Shown: piece by piece, positions 36,669 through 46,864 of the stretch
Layout: every line of letters starts with the position of its first letter
Numbering within the stretch: the stretch's first letter is position 1
Source: Coralloluteibacterium thermophilum
GTDB taxonomy: Bacteria; Pseudomonadota; Gammaproteobacteria; Xanthomonadales; Xanthomonadaceae
Assembly: GCF_042654365.1 (NCBI RefSeq)
Contig: NZ_JBHSGG010000031.1
Span: 1-64,000 of the forward strand
Direction: 5' to 3'
Length of the DNA: 64,000 bases
The notes under the pieces: model-generated
Database searches by the model: none
Told to the model about the DNA's origin: nothing
What the model saw: the letters and a program-made list of their open reading frames with translations, nothing else
Translations under genes and position numbers: made by a program

Positions 36669-36689
36669 CATGGACTCCGGGATCACCGC

Positions 36690-37592
36690 ATGTTCGATAC
36701 CACCCCGGCCCTCGACTGCGGCGGCCGCCGCCTGAAGCTGGACCGGCCGCGCGTCATGGGCATCGTCAACGTCACGCCCGACTCCTTCTCGGACGGGGGC
36801 GCCCACGCCACCACCGATGCCGCGGTCGCGCACGCGCTGCGCCTGGCGGAGGAGGGGGCGGACCTCCTCGACGTCGGGGGGGAGTCCACCCGCCCCGGCG
36901 CCGGCGAGGTTCCGCTCGAGGAGGAACTCGCACGTGTCCTCCCGGTGGTGGAGCGCCTGGCGCGCGAGACCGGCCTGCCCGTCAGCGTGGACACCTCCAA
37001 GCCCGAGGTCATGCGCGCGGCGGTCGCCGCCGGCGCCGGCATGATCAACGACGTTTACGCGCTGCGCCGCGAGGGCGCGCTCGACGCCGCGGCGGCCGCG
37101 GGCGTTCCGGTGGTGCTCATGCACATGCTCGGCGAGCCGCGCTCGATGCAGGACGCGCCGGCCTACGACGACGTGGTCGGCGAGGTCCATCGCTTCCTCG
37201 CCGACCGCATCTTCGCCGCCGAGATGGCCGGCATTCCCCGGGCGCGCATCCTGGTCGATCCCGGCTTCGGCTTCGGCAAGACGGTGGCGCACAACTACCT
37301 GCTGCTGCGCCAGCTCGGACGCATCGCCGAGCTCGGCGTGCCGGTGCTCGCGGGCCTGTCGCGCAAGTCGATGATCGGCACCGTCACCAGCCGCGCGGTC
37401 GCCGCGGAGCGCGTCCACGGCTCGGTGGCCGGCGCGGTGCTGGCGGCGCAGAACGGCGCGGCGATCGTACGGGTGCACGACGTCGCCGCGACCGTGGACG
37501 CGCTGAAGGTACTGCAGGCCTGTCTCGAACAGCCCGCCGCGGCGGAGCGTCCGGCCGCGCCGGCCCTGCCGCGCTGGCCCGACGACGAGTGA
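36690..37592 (+). CDS. folP: dihydropteroate synthase
   Basis: A 300-residue folate enzyme joining pterin pyrophosphate to p-aminobenzoate; the sulfonamide target. Family signatures: GIVNVTPDSFSDGG, LLDVGGESTRPGA, INDVYALR, DPGFGFGKT and AGLSRKSMIG. ATG at 36690 follows the terminator by 21 bases, so its promoter must lie within or upstream of it, or the terminator is read through. Confidence 0.96.
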   Translation: MFDTTPALDCGGRRLKLDRPRVMGIVNVTPDSFSDGGAHATTDAAVAHALRLAEEGADLLDVGGESTRPGAGEVPLEEELARVLPVVERLARETGLPVSVDTSKPEVMRAAVAAGAGMINDVYALRREGALDAAAAAGVPVVLMHMLGEPRSMQDAPAYDDVVGEVHRFLADRIFAAEMAGIPRARILVDPGFGFGKTVAHNYLLLRQLGRIAELGVPVLAGLSRKSMIGTVTSRAVAAERVHGSVAGAVLAAQNGAAIVRVHDVAATVDALKVLQACLEQPAAAERPAAPALPRWPDDE

Positions 37593-37603
37593 GCGCCGCG
37601 CGG

Positions 37604-38593
37604 ATGGCAGGCGACGGGGACGCGCGGCCGCTGGCGATCGCGCTGATGGGGCCGACCGCCTCCGGCAAGACCGCGCTGGCGGTCGAGTGGGCGCAGCGGC
37701 TCGGCACCGAGATCGTCAGCGTCGATTCGGCCCTGGTCTACCGCGGCCTCGACATCGGCGCGGCCAAGCCCGACGCGGCGACCCAGGCGCTGGCGCCGCA
37801 CCGCCTGATCGACATCCGCGACCCGTACGAGACCTACAACGCCGGCGAGTTCGCGGCCGATGCCCTCGCCGAGATGCAGGCTCTGGCGGCCGAGGGCCGC
37901 GTGCCGCTCCTGGTCGGCGGGACCGGCCTGTACTTCCGTGCCCTGCTCGACGGCCTTGCCGAGATGCCCGAATCGGTGCCGGAGGTGCGTGCAGCCATCG
38001 GGGAGGAGGGCGCGCGGCGCGGCTGGGCGGCGCTCCACGCCGATCTCGCCGGGGTCGACCCGGTCTCCGCCGCGCGCATCCGGCCCAGCGATCCGCAGCG
38101 CATCGCCCGGGCGCTGGAGGTCTGGCGGGTCAGCGGGCGGCCGCTGAGCGCCTGGCAGGCAGAGGGGGCGACGCGGCGCCGCTTTCCCTTCCGCGTCCTG
38201 CGCCTGGTGCTGGCGCCGTCGGACCGGGCGGTCCTGCACGCACGGATCGCGCGGCGTTTCGACCAGATGCTGGAGCAGGGCTTCCTCGACGAGGTCCGCC
38301 GGCTGCGCGCCGATCCGCGCCTGCACCCGGACCTGCCTGCGATGCGCGCGGTCGGCTACCGGCAGGCCTGGCGCCATCTCGATGGCGCGACCGACGCCGC
38401 GGCGTTCAGGAGCGAGGCGATCGCCGCGACCCGGCAGCTCGCCAAGCGCCAGCTGACCTGGCTGCGCGGGGATCCGGCGGCGCGCTGGCTCGATCCGCAG
38501 CACCAGCGGGACGAGCTCGAGGCCGCGCTGCGGCTGTTCCTCGGGCGGCGGGCGGCCGCGCCCTCACTCGATCAAGACCGGAGCGCTGTGTAA
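37604..38593 (+). CDS. miaA: tRNA dimethylallyltransferase
   Basis: A 329-residue enzyme that prenylates A37 of tRNAs reading UNN codons. P-loop ALMGPTASGKTALAVEWA; then VSVDSALVYRGLDIGAAKP, DIRDPYETYNAGEFAADA, LVGGTGLYFRALLDGL and AVGYRQAW, TRQLAKRQLTWLRGD. An in-frame GTG at 37589 overlaps the folP stop (GTGA) and would add five residues; 37604 matches relatives better. Uses the dimethylallyl diphosphate made by the MEP pathway, to which ispD and ispF belong. Confidence 0.95.
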   Translation: MAGDGDARPLAIALMGPTASGKTALAVEWAQRLGTEIVSVDSALVYRGLDIGAAKPDAATQALAPHRLIDIRDPYETYNAGEFAADALAEMQALAAEGRVPLLVGGTGLYFRALLDGLAEMPESVPEVRAAIGEEGARRGWAALHADLAGVDPVSAARIRPSDPQRIARALEVWRVSGRPLSAWQAEGATRRRFPFRVLRLVLAPSDRAVLHARIARRFDQMLEQGFLDEVRRLRADPRLHPDLPAMRAVGYRQAWRHLDGATDAAAFRSEAIAATRQLAKRQLTWLRGDPAARWLDPQHQRDELEAALRLFLGRRAAAPSLDQDRSAV

Positions 38594-38746
38594 CATCGTC
38601 GCCGGCCTGGAGCCCGCTCCACCCCGGCCGGCGTCGCTGGCGCCGGCGGCTCCCCGGCCGCGCCGCACCCCCGAGCGGCGCGAGAACGTTCGAGCTGCCG
38701 ATGGCGCGCCGGCTCGCTGCGCGCACAAAAGAAGAGCAGGTGAAGC

Positions 38747-39010
38747 ATGTCCAAGGGTCAGTCCCTCCAGGACCCGTTCCTCAACGCATTGCGTCGTGAG
38801 CGGGTCCCCGTATCGATCTACCTCGTCAACGGCATCAAGCTGCAGGGGACCATCGAGTCCTTCGACCAGTTCGTGGTGCTGTTGCGCAATACCGTGAGCC
38901 AGATGGTCTACAAGCACGCCATCTCCACCGTGGTGCCGGCGCGCAACGTGCGCATGGGGCCGGCCGGGGCCGCGGCATCCGATTCCGAAGCCGCCGAGCC
39001 GGCGGCCTGA
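38747..39010 (+). CDS. hfq: RNA chaperone Hfq
   Basis: An 87-residue Sm-like hexameric RNA chaperone for sRNA-mRNA pairing. Sm1: DPFLNALRRERVPVSIYLVN, GIKLQG; Sm2 with MVYKHAISTVVPARNV, including the YKHA motif. A short Ala-rich tail follows. A GAAGAGCAGGTGAAG stretch upstream contains the ribosome site. The 153-base gap to miaA holds no gene and no clear promoter; hfq follows miaA as in most proteobacteria. Confidence 0.97.
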   Translation: MSKGQSLQDPFLNALRRERVPVSIYLVNGIKLQGTIESFDQFVVLLRNTVSQMVYKHAISTVVPARNVRMGPAGAAASDSEAAEPAA

Positions 39011-39032
39011 CGCAGGCGGGAAACAGGTCCTC

Positions 39033-40340
39033 TTGGAGCTTTTCGAACGTTCGCGGCGGGGCGAGAACGCCCTGCTGATCCACCCGCACCGTGGCGGGGT
39101 CGACGAGGACGCCGAGCAGGAGTTCGCCGAACTCGCGCGCTCGGCCGGGGCGCAGGTGGTGGCGAGCCTGGGTGCGCGGATCGACCGCCCGAGTCCCGCC
39201 ACCTTCATCGGCAGCGGCAAGGTGGAGGAGGCGAAGATGCTCGCCGACGCCACCGGCGCCGACCTGGTGCTGGTGGACCATGCGCTCACGCCGGTGCAGG
39301 AGCGCAACCTCGAAAAGGCGCTCGGGCGGCGCGTGGTCGACCGCACCGGGCTCATCCTCGACATCTTCGCCCTGCGCGCGCGCTCCCACGAGGGCAAGCT
39401 GCAGGTGGAGCTGGCGCAGCTGCGGCACCTGGCGACCCGCCTGGTGCGCGGCTGGACCCACCTCGAGCGCCAGCGCGGCGGTTCCATCGGCCTGCGCGGC
39501 CCCGGCGAGACGCAGCTCGAGACCGACCGGCGCCTGCTGCAGAAGCGGGTGGACATGCTGCAGAAGCGGCTCGGCAAGGTCGAGGTCCAGCAGGCGCAGA
39601 TGCGCCGCGCCCGGGAGCGCAACGCATTGCCGCGCGTGGCGCTCGTCGGCTACACCAACGCCGGCAAGTCCACGCTGTTCAACGCCCTGACCGGCGCTTC
39701 GGTGTACGCCGAGGACCAGCTGTTCGCGACCCTCGACCCGACCGTGCGCCGCCTGCGGCTGCCGGGGGCCGGCACCCTGGTGCTTTCGGACACCGTCGGC
39801 TTCGTGCGCGACCTGCCGCACGAACTGGTCGCCGCGTTCCGCTCCACGCTGTCCGAGGCGCGCGAGGCGGATCTGCTGCTGCATCTGGTCGATGCCGCCG
39901 ATCCGCTGCGCGAGGAGCGCATCGCCCAGGTCGACGCCGTCCTCGAGGAGATCGGGGCGGGCGAGATCCCGCAGCTGCTGCTGTTCAACAAGATCGACCG
40001 GATCGAGGGCGCCGACGCGCGCCACGAGCCCGAGGCGCCGGGCGGGCGCGAGCGCATCTGGCTGTCGGCGCAGCGCGGCGACGGCATCGACCTGCTGCGC
40101 GAGACGCTCGACGCGCGTTTCCGCCTGCGCCGCGTCGGCGGCGAGCTGCACCTGCCGCCCGAAGCCGGGCGCCTGCATGCGCGCCTGCATGCGGCGGGCG
40201 GCGTGGTCGCCGAGACCCTGGGCGAGGACGGGTGGCGCATGCGCCTGGACATGCCCCTGACCGTGGCCGAGCGCATCGCCGCCGAACCGGACGCCGCGCC
40301 GCTGCGGGCCCTGCTGCCGCCGCGCGACGACGTCGACTGA
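39033..40340 (+). CDS. hflX: ribosome-rescue GTPase HflX
   Basis: A 435-residue GTPase that splits stalled 70S ribosomes in stress. N-terminal HflX domain (VDEDAEQEFAELARSAGAQV, FIGSGKVEE), coiled coil, then G domain with G1 GYTNAGKST, G3 DTVGFVRDLPHELVAAF and G4 NKID. The start is a TTG at 39033 directly before the conserved ELFERSRRGENALLI; no in-frame ATG lies nearby. 22 bases after hfq. Confidence 0.95.
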   Translation: MELFERSRRGENALLIHPHRGGVDEDAEQEFAELARSAGAQVVASLGARIDRPSPATFIGSGKVEEAKMLADATGADLVLVDHALTPVQERNLEKALGRRVVDRTGLILDIFALRARSHEGKLQVELAQLRHLATRLVRGWTHLERQRGGSIGLRGPGETQLETDRRLLQKRVDMLQKRLGKVEVQQAQMRRARERNALPRVALVGYTNAGKSTLFNALTGASVYAEDQLFATLDPTVRRLRLPGAGTLVLSDTVGFVRDLPHELVAAFRSTLSEAREADLLLHLVDAADPLREERIAQVDAVLEEIGAGEIPQLLLFNKIDRIEGADARHEPEAPGGRERIWLSAQRGDGIDLLRETLDARFRLRRVGGELHLPPEAGRLHARLHAAGGVVAETLGEDGWRMRLDMPLTVAERIAAEPDAAPLRALLPPRDDVD

Positions 40341-40365
40341 ACGCCCGTGCCGCCGGCCGTTCGGC

Positions 40366-40394
40366 TTGAGCCGGGCGCCCCCCCTACCTACAAT
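40366..40394 (+). promoter_or_regulatory. candidate sigma70 promoter for hflKC
   Basis: A TTGAGC box at 40366-40371 and a TACAAT box at 40389-40394 with exactly 17 bases between. This predicts a transcript start near 40401, about 60 bases before the hflK ATG. Among the clearest -35/-10 pairs in the window. Confidence 0.7.
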
Positions 40395-40460
40395 CGAGCG
40401 ATTTCCCCCGCGGCGCGCCCTGGTCTACGGCCTCGGCGTCCGCCCTGCGACGGAGCCTGC

Positions 40461-41618
40461 ATGGCCTGGAACGAGCCCGGAAAGGGCAGCAAAGATCCCT
40501 GGAAGGGGAAGGACCCCAACTCGGAGATCGAGGCCTTCGTCGGCCGCCTGAAGGGTGTGTTCGGCGGCGGTCGCGGCAACAACGACGGCGGCAGCCGCGG
40601 TTCCCGCGGCGGCGACGGCTTCAATCCCCTGTGGCTGGTCCTTCTGCTGGCGGCGGTGTGGCTGGTGTTCGACAGCTTCCAGCTGATCAACGAGCGCCAG
40701 CGCGGCGTGGTCCTGCGCTTCGGCAAGTTCGCGCGGGTGATGGAGCCCGGCCCGAACTTCAAGCTGCCGATGCCGTTCGAGACGGTGCACAAGGTGGACG
40801 TCACCAGCGTGCGCCGCGTCTCCGACCAGGTGCGCATGCTCACGCGCGACGAGAACATCGTGCAGATCAACTACGAAGTGCAGTACGCGGTCGCGGATCC
40901 CACGCTGTTCCTGTTCGGCGATGCCGCGCCGGAGGAGACCCTCCGGCACGCGGCCGAGGCGGCGGTGCGCGACGTGATCGGCGGCAGCATCATGGACGGC
41001 GTGCTCACCGGCGAGCGCGCGGCGCTCGCTGCGCGCGCGCAGGAGCTGCTGCAGGCCTCCCTGGAGAGCTACCGCACCGGCATCCTGGTCTCGACCTTCG
41101 CCATGCCGGACGCGCGTCCGCCGGTGGAGGTGCGCGACGCCTTCGACGACGCGATCAGCGCGCGCGAGGACAAGGAGCGCATCGAGAGCGAGGCGCAGGC
41201 CTATGCCAGCACCGTGGTGCCGGAGGCGCGCGGTGCCGCCGCCCGCATCCGCACCGAGGCGGAGGGCTACAAGGCCGCCGTGCTCGCCCGCGCCGAGGGC
41301 GACGCCGAGCGCTTCACCCTGCTCGCGGCCGAGTACCGGCAGGCGCCGGAGGTGACCCGCCGTCGCCTCTACCTCGACACCATGCAGGAGGTGCTGGCCG
41401 CCAACCGCAAGGTCTACTCGGGCGACACCGGCAACGTGCTCTACCTGCCGACCGAGAGCGGCGGCCTGCCGCCGGGCGGCCTGAGCCGCCTGCCCGCGGC
41501 CTCGACGGCGACGCCCGACCTGACCAACGCCGGCATGGCCGCGCAGGCCGAGCGCGCCGCAGCGGCGCAGCGCAACACCGAACGCCCCACGCGGGCCACC
41601 CGTCCGGAGGGCCGCTGA
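40461..41618 (+). CDS. hflK: FtsH protease regulator HflK
   Basis: A 385-residue SPFH/band 7 membrane protein that with HflC forms a cage around FtsH. N terminus MAWNEPGKGSKDPWKG with a Gly/Asn/Ser-rich cytoplasmic segment, one helix (PLWLVLLLAAVWLVFDSF, residues about 55-72), then the SPFH domain (INERQRGVVLRFGKFARVME, QINYEVQYAVADP) and a long coiled coil. Typical xanthomonad length. One base separates it from hflC. Confidence 0.95.
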   Translation: MAWNEPGKGSKDPWKGKDPNSEIEAFVGRLKGVFGGGRGNNDGGSRGSRGGDGFNPLWLVLLLAAVWLVFDSFQLINERQRGVVLRFGKFARVMEPGPNFKLPMPFETVHKVDVTSVRRVSDQVRMLTRDENIVQINYEVQYAVADPTLFLFGDAAPEETLRHAAEAAVRDVIGGSIMDGVLTGERAALAARAQELLQASLESYRTGILVSTFAMPDARPPVEVRDAFDDAISAREDKERIESEAQAYASTVVPEARGAAARIRTEAEGYKAAVLARAEGDAERFTLLAAEYRQAPEVTRRRLYLDTMQEVLAANRKVYSGDTGNVLYLPTESGGLPPGGLSRLPAASTATPDLTNAGMAAQAERAAAAQRNTERPTRATRPEGR

Positions 41619-41619
41619 C

Positions 41620-42489
41620 ATGAGACCCATCGTCATCGCCATCGCGGCGCTCGTGGTCCTGCTGCTGCTGGGCTCGGTGTTCCGCGTCAACGAAGCGCAG
41701 ACCGGCATGGTCATCCAGCTCGGCCGCGTGGTCCGCAGCGACCTGCCGCCCGGCCTGCACTTCAAGCTGCCGATCGTGCAGACCCCGGTCACCTTCGACC
41801 GCCGCATCCTGACCCTGGAGTCGGCGCCGGAGCGTTACCTGACCAGCGAGAAGAAGGACGTCAACGTCGACTTCTTCGTGAAGTGGCGCATCGCCGAGGC
41901 ACGGCGCTACTACACCTCGCTGGGCGGCCTGGAGACCAACGCCATCGCGCGCCTGGACCCGGTCGTGAAGCAGGCCATCCGCAACGAGATCAACCAGCGC
42001 ACCCTGCAGGAAGTCGTGGGCGGCGAGCGCACCAACCTCTCGGCGCGCTTCGTCGAGGTCGCCAACCAGGCGGCCGCCGGCTTCGGCATCGAGGTGGTGG
42101 ACGTGCGCATCAAGCGCATCGACCTGCCCGAGGACAGCGGCGTGCTGGAGTCCGTGTTCCGCCGCATGCGCGCCGAACGCCTGCGGGTGGCCAACGAGCT
42201 GCGCGCCGAGGGCGACGAGATCCGCCAGACCATCCAGTCCGAAGCGGACCGCCAGCGTGCGGTGATCCTCGCGGAGGCCGAGCGCGACGCCCAGCGCCTG
42301 CGCGGTGAAGGCGACGCCGGCGCGGCCGCGACCTACGCCCAGGCCTACGGGCAGGATGCGGAGTTCTACAGCTTCTACCGCAGCCTCGATGCTTACCGGA
42401 ACGCCTTCGCGGACGGCCGTGCGACCCTGGTGCTCGACAAGGACTCCGAGCTGATGCGGTACTTCGACCAGGCCGGTCCGGCGCGCTGA
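41620..42489 (+). CDS. hflC: FtsH protease regulator HflC
   Basis: A 289-residue SPFH-domain partner of HflK. One N-terminal helix (IVIAIAALVVLLLLGSVF), then FRVNEAQTGMVIQLGRVV, the DVNVDFFVKWRI strand, the RTLQEVVGGERTNLS block, the DVRIKRIDLPE motif, and an alanine/glutamate coiled coil ending in AEFYSFYRSLDAYR. Normal length and order. Confidence 0.96.
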   Translation: MRPIVIAIAALVVLLLLGSVFRVNEAQTGMVIQLGRVVRSDLPPGLHFKLPIVQTPVTFDRRILTLESAPERYLTSEKKDVNVDFFVKWRIAEARRYYTSLGGLETNAIARLDPVVKQAIRNEINQRTLQEVVGGERTNLSARFVEVANQAAAGFGIEVVDVRIKRIDLPEDSGVLESVFRRMRAERLRVANELRAEGDEIRQTIQSEADRQRAVILAEAERDAQRLRGEGDAGAAATYAQAYGQDAEFYSFYRSLDAYRNAFADGRATLVLDKDSELMRYFDQAGPAR

Positions 42490-42493
42490 CCGC

Positions 42494-42679
42494 ATGGGCG
42501 CCAACCTCTGGGCGGCGCTCTGCCTCGTGCTGGTGCTGGAGGGCCTGATGCTGTTCGCGGTCCCCCGCACCTGGAAGCGGGCCGCGTTCAGCATGCTGCG
42601 CATGCCGGACCGGGCCCTGCGGGTCGCGGGGGCGCTGGCCATCGGCCTCGGCCTGGTGCTGCTCCAGGCGGTGCGCTGA
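42494..42679 (+). CDS. DUF2065 (YjeT-like) small membrane protein
   Basis: A 61-residue two-helix protein. LWAALCLVLVLEGLMLFAVP and a second helix VAGALAIGLGLVLLQAV are the DUF2065/YjeT pattern (LVlEGlxpFxxPxxWrxxxxxl). Found between hflC and purA in many gammaproteobacteria. Function unknown. Confidence 0.88.
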   Translation: MGANLWAALCLVLVLEGLMLFAVPRTWKRAAFSMLRMPDRALRVAGALAIGLGLVLLQAVR

Positions 42680-42680
42680 G

Positions 42681-42720
42681 CCGCCGGCTGAACGGCCGCG
42701 GCTGCGCAGCCGGCGGTTTT
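42681..42720 (+). terminator. terminator after hflKC unit
   Basis: Perfect 10-bp stem CCGCCGGCTG (42681-42690) with CAGCCGGCGG (42707-42716), followed by TTTTCTT. Confidence 0.8.
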
Positions 42721-42734
42721 CTTGGATAATTCGC

Positions 42735-42760
42735 AAAAGCCGGGACACCCCCGGCTTTTT
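42735..42760. terminator. second, symmetric terminator-like hairpin before purA
   Basis: AAAAGCCGGG (42735-42744) pairs with CCCGGCTTTTT (42750-42760) across a 5-base loop, with A and T runs on both sides. It lies just after a GATAAT box (42725-42730). It may be a second terminator or an attenuator in a purA leader. Confidence 0.65.
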
Positions 42761-42856
42761 CCTTGTCTGCGGGTGGGCGGCGCCGAAGCGCGCCCGCTCC
42801 GGCCAAGGGTCTCTCACCGGTGCCACCGAAGGCACTTCGCATCAAGGAGCAAGGCC

Positions 42857-44149
<1,293 letters not shown>

Positions 44150-44166
44150 CCGGCGAAGCCCCCGCC

Positions 44167-44192
44167 CGAAGGCCGCAGCGATGCGGCCTTCG
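44167..44192 (+). terminator. terminator-like hairpin after purA
   Basis: Perfect 11-bp stem CGAAGGCCGCA (44167-44177) with TGCGGCCTTCG (44182-44192), 4-base loop. The T-run is weak (TCGTTTG). Confidence 0.65.
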
Positions 44193-44241
44193 TCGTTTGC
44201 GGCCCGGCGCCGCGCAGGCCGCCGCAGCCGCGAGGAACGCC

Positions 44242-46065
44242 ATGTCGTCCACGCCCGAACACCCGGTCCCGCCCCGTCTCGCCGCGCTCCGCGCCGCCAT
44301 GCGCGCCGCCGGTGTCGCCGCCTGCCTGGTCCCGTCGTCGGACCCGCACCTGTCCGAGTACCTCCCGAAGCGCTGGCAGGCGCGCCGCTGGTTCTCGGGC
44401 TTCAGCGGCTCCGTCGGCACCCTGGTGGTCGGCCACGACTTCGCCGGCATGTGGACCGACAGCCGGTACTGGGAGCAGGCCGAAGCCGAGCTCGCCGGCA
44501 GCGGCGTGAGCATGATGAAGCTGCCCGACTCGCGCAGCCCGGTGTACATGGACTGGCTGGCCGCGAATCTGGGGGAGGGAGACGTGGTGGCCGTGGACGG
44601 CAGCGTGCTGGCGCTGTCGGTGGCCGAGCGCCTGCGTGCGCTGCTCGCGCCGCGCGGCATCCGCCTGCGCGAGGACCTGGACCTCCCCGGCGCGGCATGG
44701 CCGGAGCGGCCCGGACTGCCCGGCGCGCCCGTGGTCGAGCATGCGGCGCCGTGGGCGACCGAGCCGCGAGGCGCGCGGCTGGGGCGCCTGCGCGAGGCGA
44801 TGCGCGGGCACGCGGCGCAGTGGCATCTGGTGTCGAGCCTCGACGACGTCGCCTGGCTGCTCAACCTCCGCGGCAGCGACGTCGCCTTCAATCCCGTCTT
44901 CCTCGCGCACCTGCTCGTGGGCGAGGCGGGCGCGCGCCTGTTCGTGGGCGCCGGCAAGCTGGCGCCGGCGTACATCGACGCGCTCGCCGCGGACGGGGTG
45001 ACGGTGGCCGACTACGCCGCGCTCGGCGGCGCGCTGCGCACCCTGCCGGCGGGGGACGTCCTGCTGGTCGATCCCGACCGCGTGACCGCCGGCGTGCTCG
45101 CCGACGTGCCGGACACGGTGCGGCAGGTGCGCGCGCCGAACCCCAGCGTGGCCTTCAAGGCCCGCAAGAGCGAGGCCGAGGCCGCGCACGTGCGCGAGGC
45201 CATGCGCCAGGACGGCGCTGCGCTGTGCGTGGCCTTCGCGGCCATCGAGGCGCGTCTCGCCGCCGGCGAGGCGCTCACGGAGCTCGACGTGGACGCCCTC
45301 CTGCTGGCCGCGCGGGCGGCGCGTCCCGGCTACGTCTCGCCCAGCTTCGCCACCATTGCGGGCTTCAACGGCAACGGCGCCATGCCGCACTACCGCGCGA
45401 CCGCCGCGGCGCATGCGCGCATCGCAGGCGACGGCCTGCTGCTGGTGGACTCCGGCGCCCAATACCTGGGCGGCACCACCGACGTCACGCGCATGCTGCC
45501 GGTGGGGACGCCGAGCCCGGAGCAGAAGGCCGACTGCGCCCGCGTGCTGAAGGGGTTGATCGCGCTGTCGCGCGCGCGCTTCCCGGCCGGCATCGCCGCG
45601 CCCCTGCTCGACGCCATCGCCCGCGCGCCGCTGTGGGCGGACGGCATCGACTACGGCCATGGCACCGGGCACGGCGTCGGCTACTTCCTGGCCGTGCACG
45701 AGGCGCCGCAGGCGCTGTCGTGGCGGGCCGCGCCTTCGCCGCAGATGGCGATGCTGCCGGGCATGATCACCTCCATCGAGCCCGGCACCTACCGCCCGGG
45801 ACGCTGGGGCGTGCGCATCGAGAACCTGGTCCTGAACCAGCCTGCGGACGTGCCCGGCGGGTCCGGCGACTTCCTGGAGTTCGAGACGCTCACCCTGTGC
45901 CCCATCGACCTGCGCTGCATCGACCTCGACCGGCTGGATGCGGGCGAACGGGCCTGGCTGGACGCCTACCACGCTCGGGTGCGCGATGCCCTCGCCCCCC
46001 TGCTGGAGGGCGCGGCGCTGGCCTGGCTGGAGGCGCGCACGCAGCCGCTGGCCGCGGCGGGCTGA
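44242..46065 (+). CDS. Xaa-Pro aminopeptidase, M24B, three-domain type
   Basis: A 607-residue cytosolic peptidase that removes N-terminal residues preceding proline. Two creatinase-like N-terminal domains (for example DPHLSEYLPKRWQARRWFSG, MWTDSRYWEQAE) and a C-terminal M24 domain. Metal ligands fit DSGAQYLGGTTDVTR (two Asp), YGHGTGHGVGYFLAVHE (His), SIEPGTY (Glu) and RIENLV (Glu). The length places it with eukaryote-like XPNPEP1 rather than the ~440-residue PepP of E. coli. CGAGGAACGC precedes the ATG. Confidence 0.93.
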   Translation: MSSTPEHPVPPRLAALRAAMRAAGVAACLVPSSDPHLSEYLPKRWQARRWFSGFSGSVGTLVVGHDFAGMWTDSRYWEQAEAELAGSGVSMMKLPDSRSPVYMDWLAANLGEGDVVAVDGSVLALSVAERLRALLAPRGIRLREDLDLPGAAWPERPGLPGAPVVEHAAPWATEPRGARLGRLREAMRGHAAQWHLVSSLDDVAWLLNLRGSDVAFNPVFLAHLLVGEAGARLFVGAGKLAPAYIDALAADGVTVADYAALGGALRTLPAGDVLLVDPDRVTAGVLADVPDTVRQVRAPNPSVAFKARKSEAEAAHVREAMRQDGAALCVAFAAIEARLAAGEALTELDVDALLLAARAARPGYVSPSFATIAGFNGNGAMPHYRATAAAHARIAGDGLLLVDSGAQYLGGTTDVTRMLPVGTPSPEQKADCARVLKGLIALSRARFPAGIAAPLLDAIARAPLWADGIDYGHGTGHGVGYFLAVHEAPQALSWRAAPSPQMAMLPGMITSIEPGTYRPGRWGVRIENLVLNQPADVPGGSGDFLEFETLTLCPIDLRCIDLDRLDAGERAWLDAYHARVRDALAPLLEGAALAWLEARTQPLAAAG

Positions 46066-46111
46066 ACCGTCGCGGCGGCGCCCCTCCCGCGTCGCTGCTA
46101 CACTAGGCGCC

Positions 46112-46286
46112 ATCTTTGGGGAGTAGCCTGCTTCCACCCCCGGAAGCGCCCGTATCAACACACTCGGCGCACGACGTGCACCGTGGTACGGGCAGCCAGT
46201 CCAGGTTGGCGAGACCATCGACATGCCGGTGCCAGCGGGTCGGGCGCACCGTCGTGTCGTGGCCGCATCCGCCCGACCCCGCTGGC
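46112..46286 (+). promoter_or_regulatory. yybP-ykoY manganese riboswitch with expression-platform hairpin
   Basis: Conserved aptamer words appear in order: TTTGGGGAGTAGCC at 46115-46128, TCAACACACTCG near 46155, GGCAGCC at 46191-46197 and TTGGCGAGACC at 46206-46216. These are the yybP-ykoY consensus. Downstream, GCCAGCGGGTCGGGCG (46231-46246) pairs with 46270-46286 (one bulge), ending 4 bases before the mntP ATG. This could hide the initiation region. A TACACT box at 46099-46104 is a likely -10. The gene controlled is the Mn2+ exporter mntP, as in known examples. Confidence 0.9.
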
Positions 46287-46290
46287 CCGC

Positions 46291-46857
46291 ATGAACGCCG
46301 TTTCGGTCGTGCTCCTCGCTCTCGCCATGTCCACCGACGCCTTCGCCGCGGCGATCGGCAAGGGCGCCGTGCTGCAGCGGCCGCGGTGGCGCGAGGCCCT
46401 GCGCATCGGCCTCATCTTCGGCTGCATCGAGGCGGTGACGCCGGTGATCGGCTGGGCCATCGGCGCTGCCGCGGCCAGCTACATCACCGCCTTCGACCAC
46501 TGGATCGCGTTCGGCCTGCTGGGCGTGCTGGGCGCGCGCATGATCCACGCGGGACTGCGCGACGACGGCCTGGTCGAGCGCCCGGTGCGGCATGGATTCT
46601 GGGCGATCGCCGCGACCGGCTTCGCCACCAGCATCGACGCCATGGCCGTGGGCGCCAGCCTCGCCTTCCTCGAAGTGCCCATCCTCCCGGTGGCGCTGAC
46701 GGTGGGGGCGACAACGCTGCTGATGGTGACCCTGGGCATCATGCTCGGCCGCCTGGTCGGCGCGATGATCGGCCGCCGCGCGGAGGTGATCGGCGGGATC
46801 GTCCTCATCGGCATCGGCGCGTTCATCCTCTACGAGCACCTCAGCGGCGCGGCGTAG
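46291..46857 (+). CDS. mntP: manganese efflux pump MntP
   Basis: A 188-residue, six-helix membrane protein of the MntP (DUF204) family. The two related repeats carry LALAMSTDAFAAAIGKGA and TGFATSIDAMAVGASLAF, with the conserved Asp residues needed for Mn2+ transport. Starts with ATG at 46291 without a visible ribosome site, consistent with control by the riboswitch hairpin. Confidence 0.96.
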   Translation: MNAVSVVLLALAMSTDAFAAAIGKGAVLQRPRWREALRIGLIFGCIEAVTPVIGWAIGAAAASYITAFDHWIAFGLLGVLGARMIHAGLRDDGLVERPVRHGFWAIAATGFATSIDAMAVGASLAFLEVPILPVALTVGATTLLMVTLGIMLGRLVGAMIGRRAEVIGGIVLIGIGAFILYEHLSGAA

Positions 46858-46864
46858 GGCTGGC

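Noticed and set aside
38690..39055. Two GAACGTTCG palindromes near hfq and hflX as a paired operator
   Set aside because: Only 8-9 bases each; one lies inside the hflX coding region as part of conserved codons (FERSR), so chance is enough.
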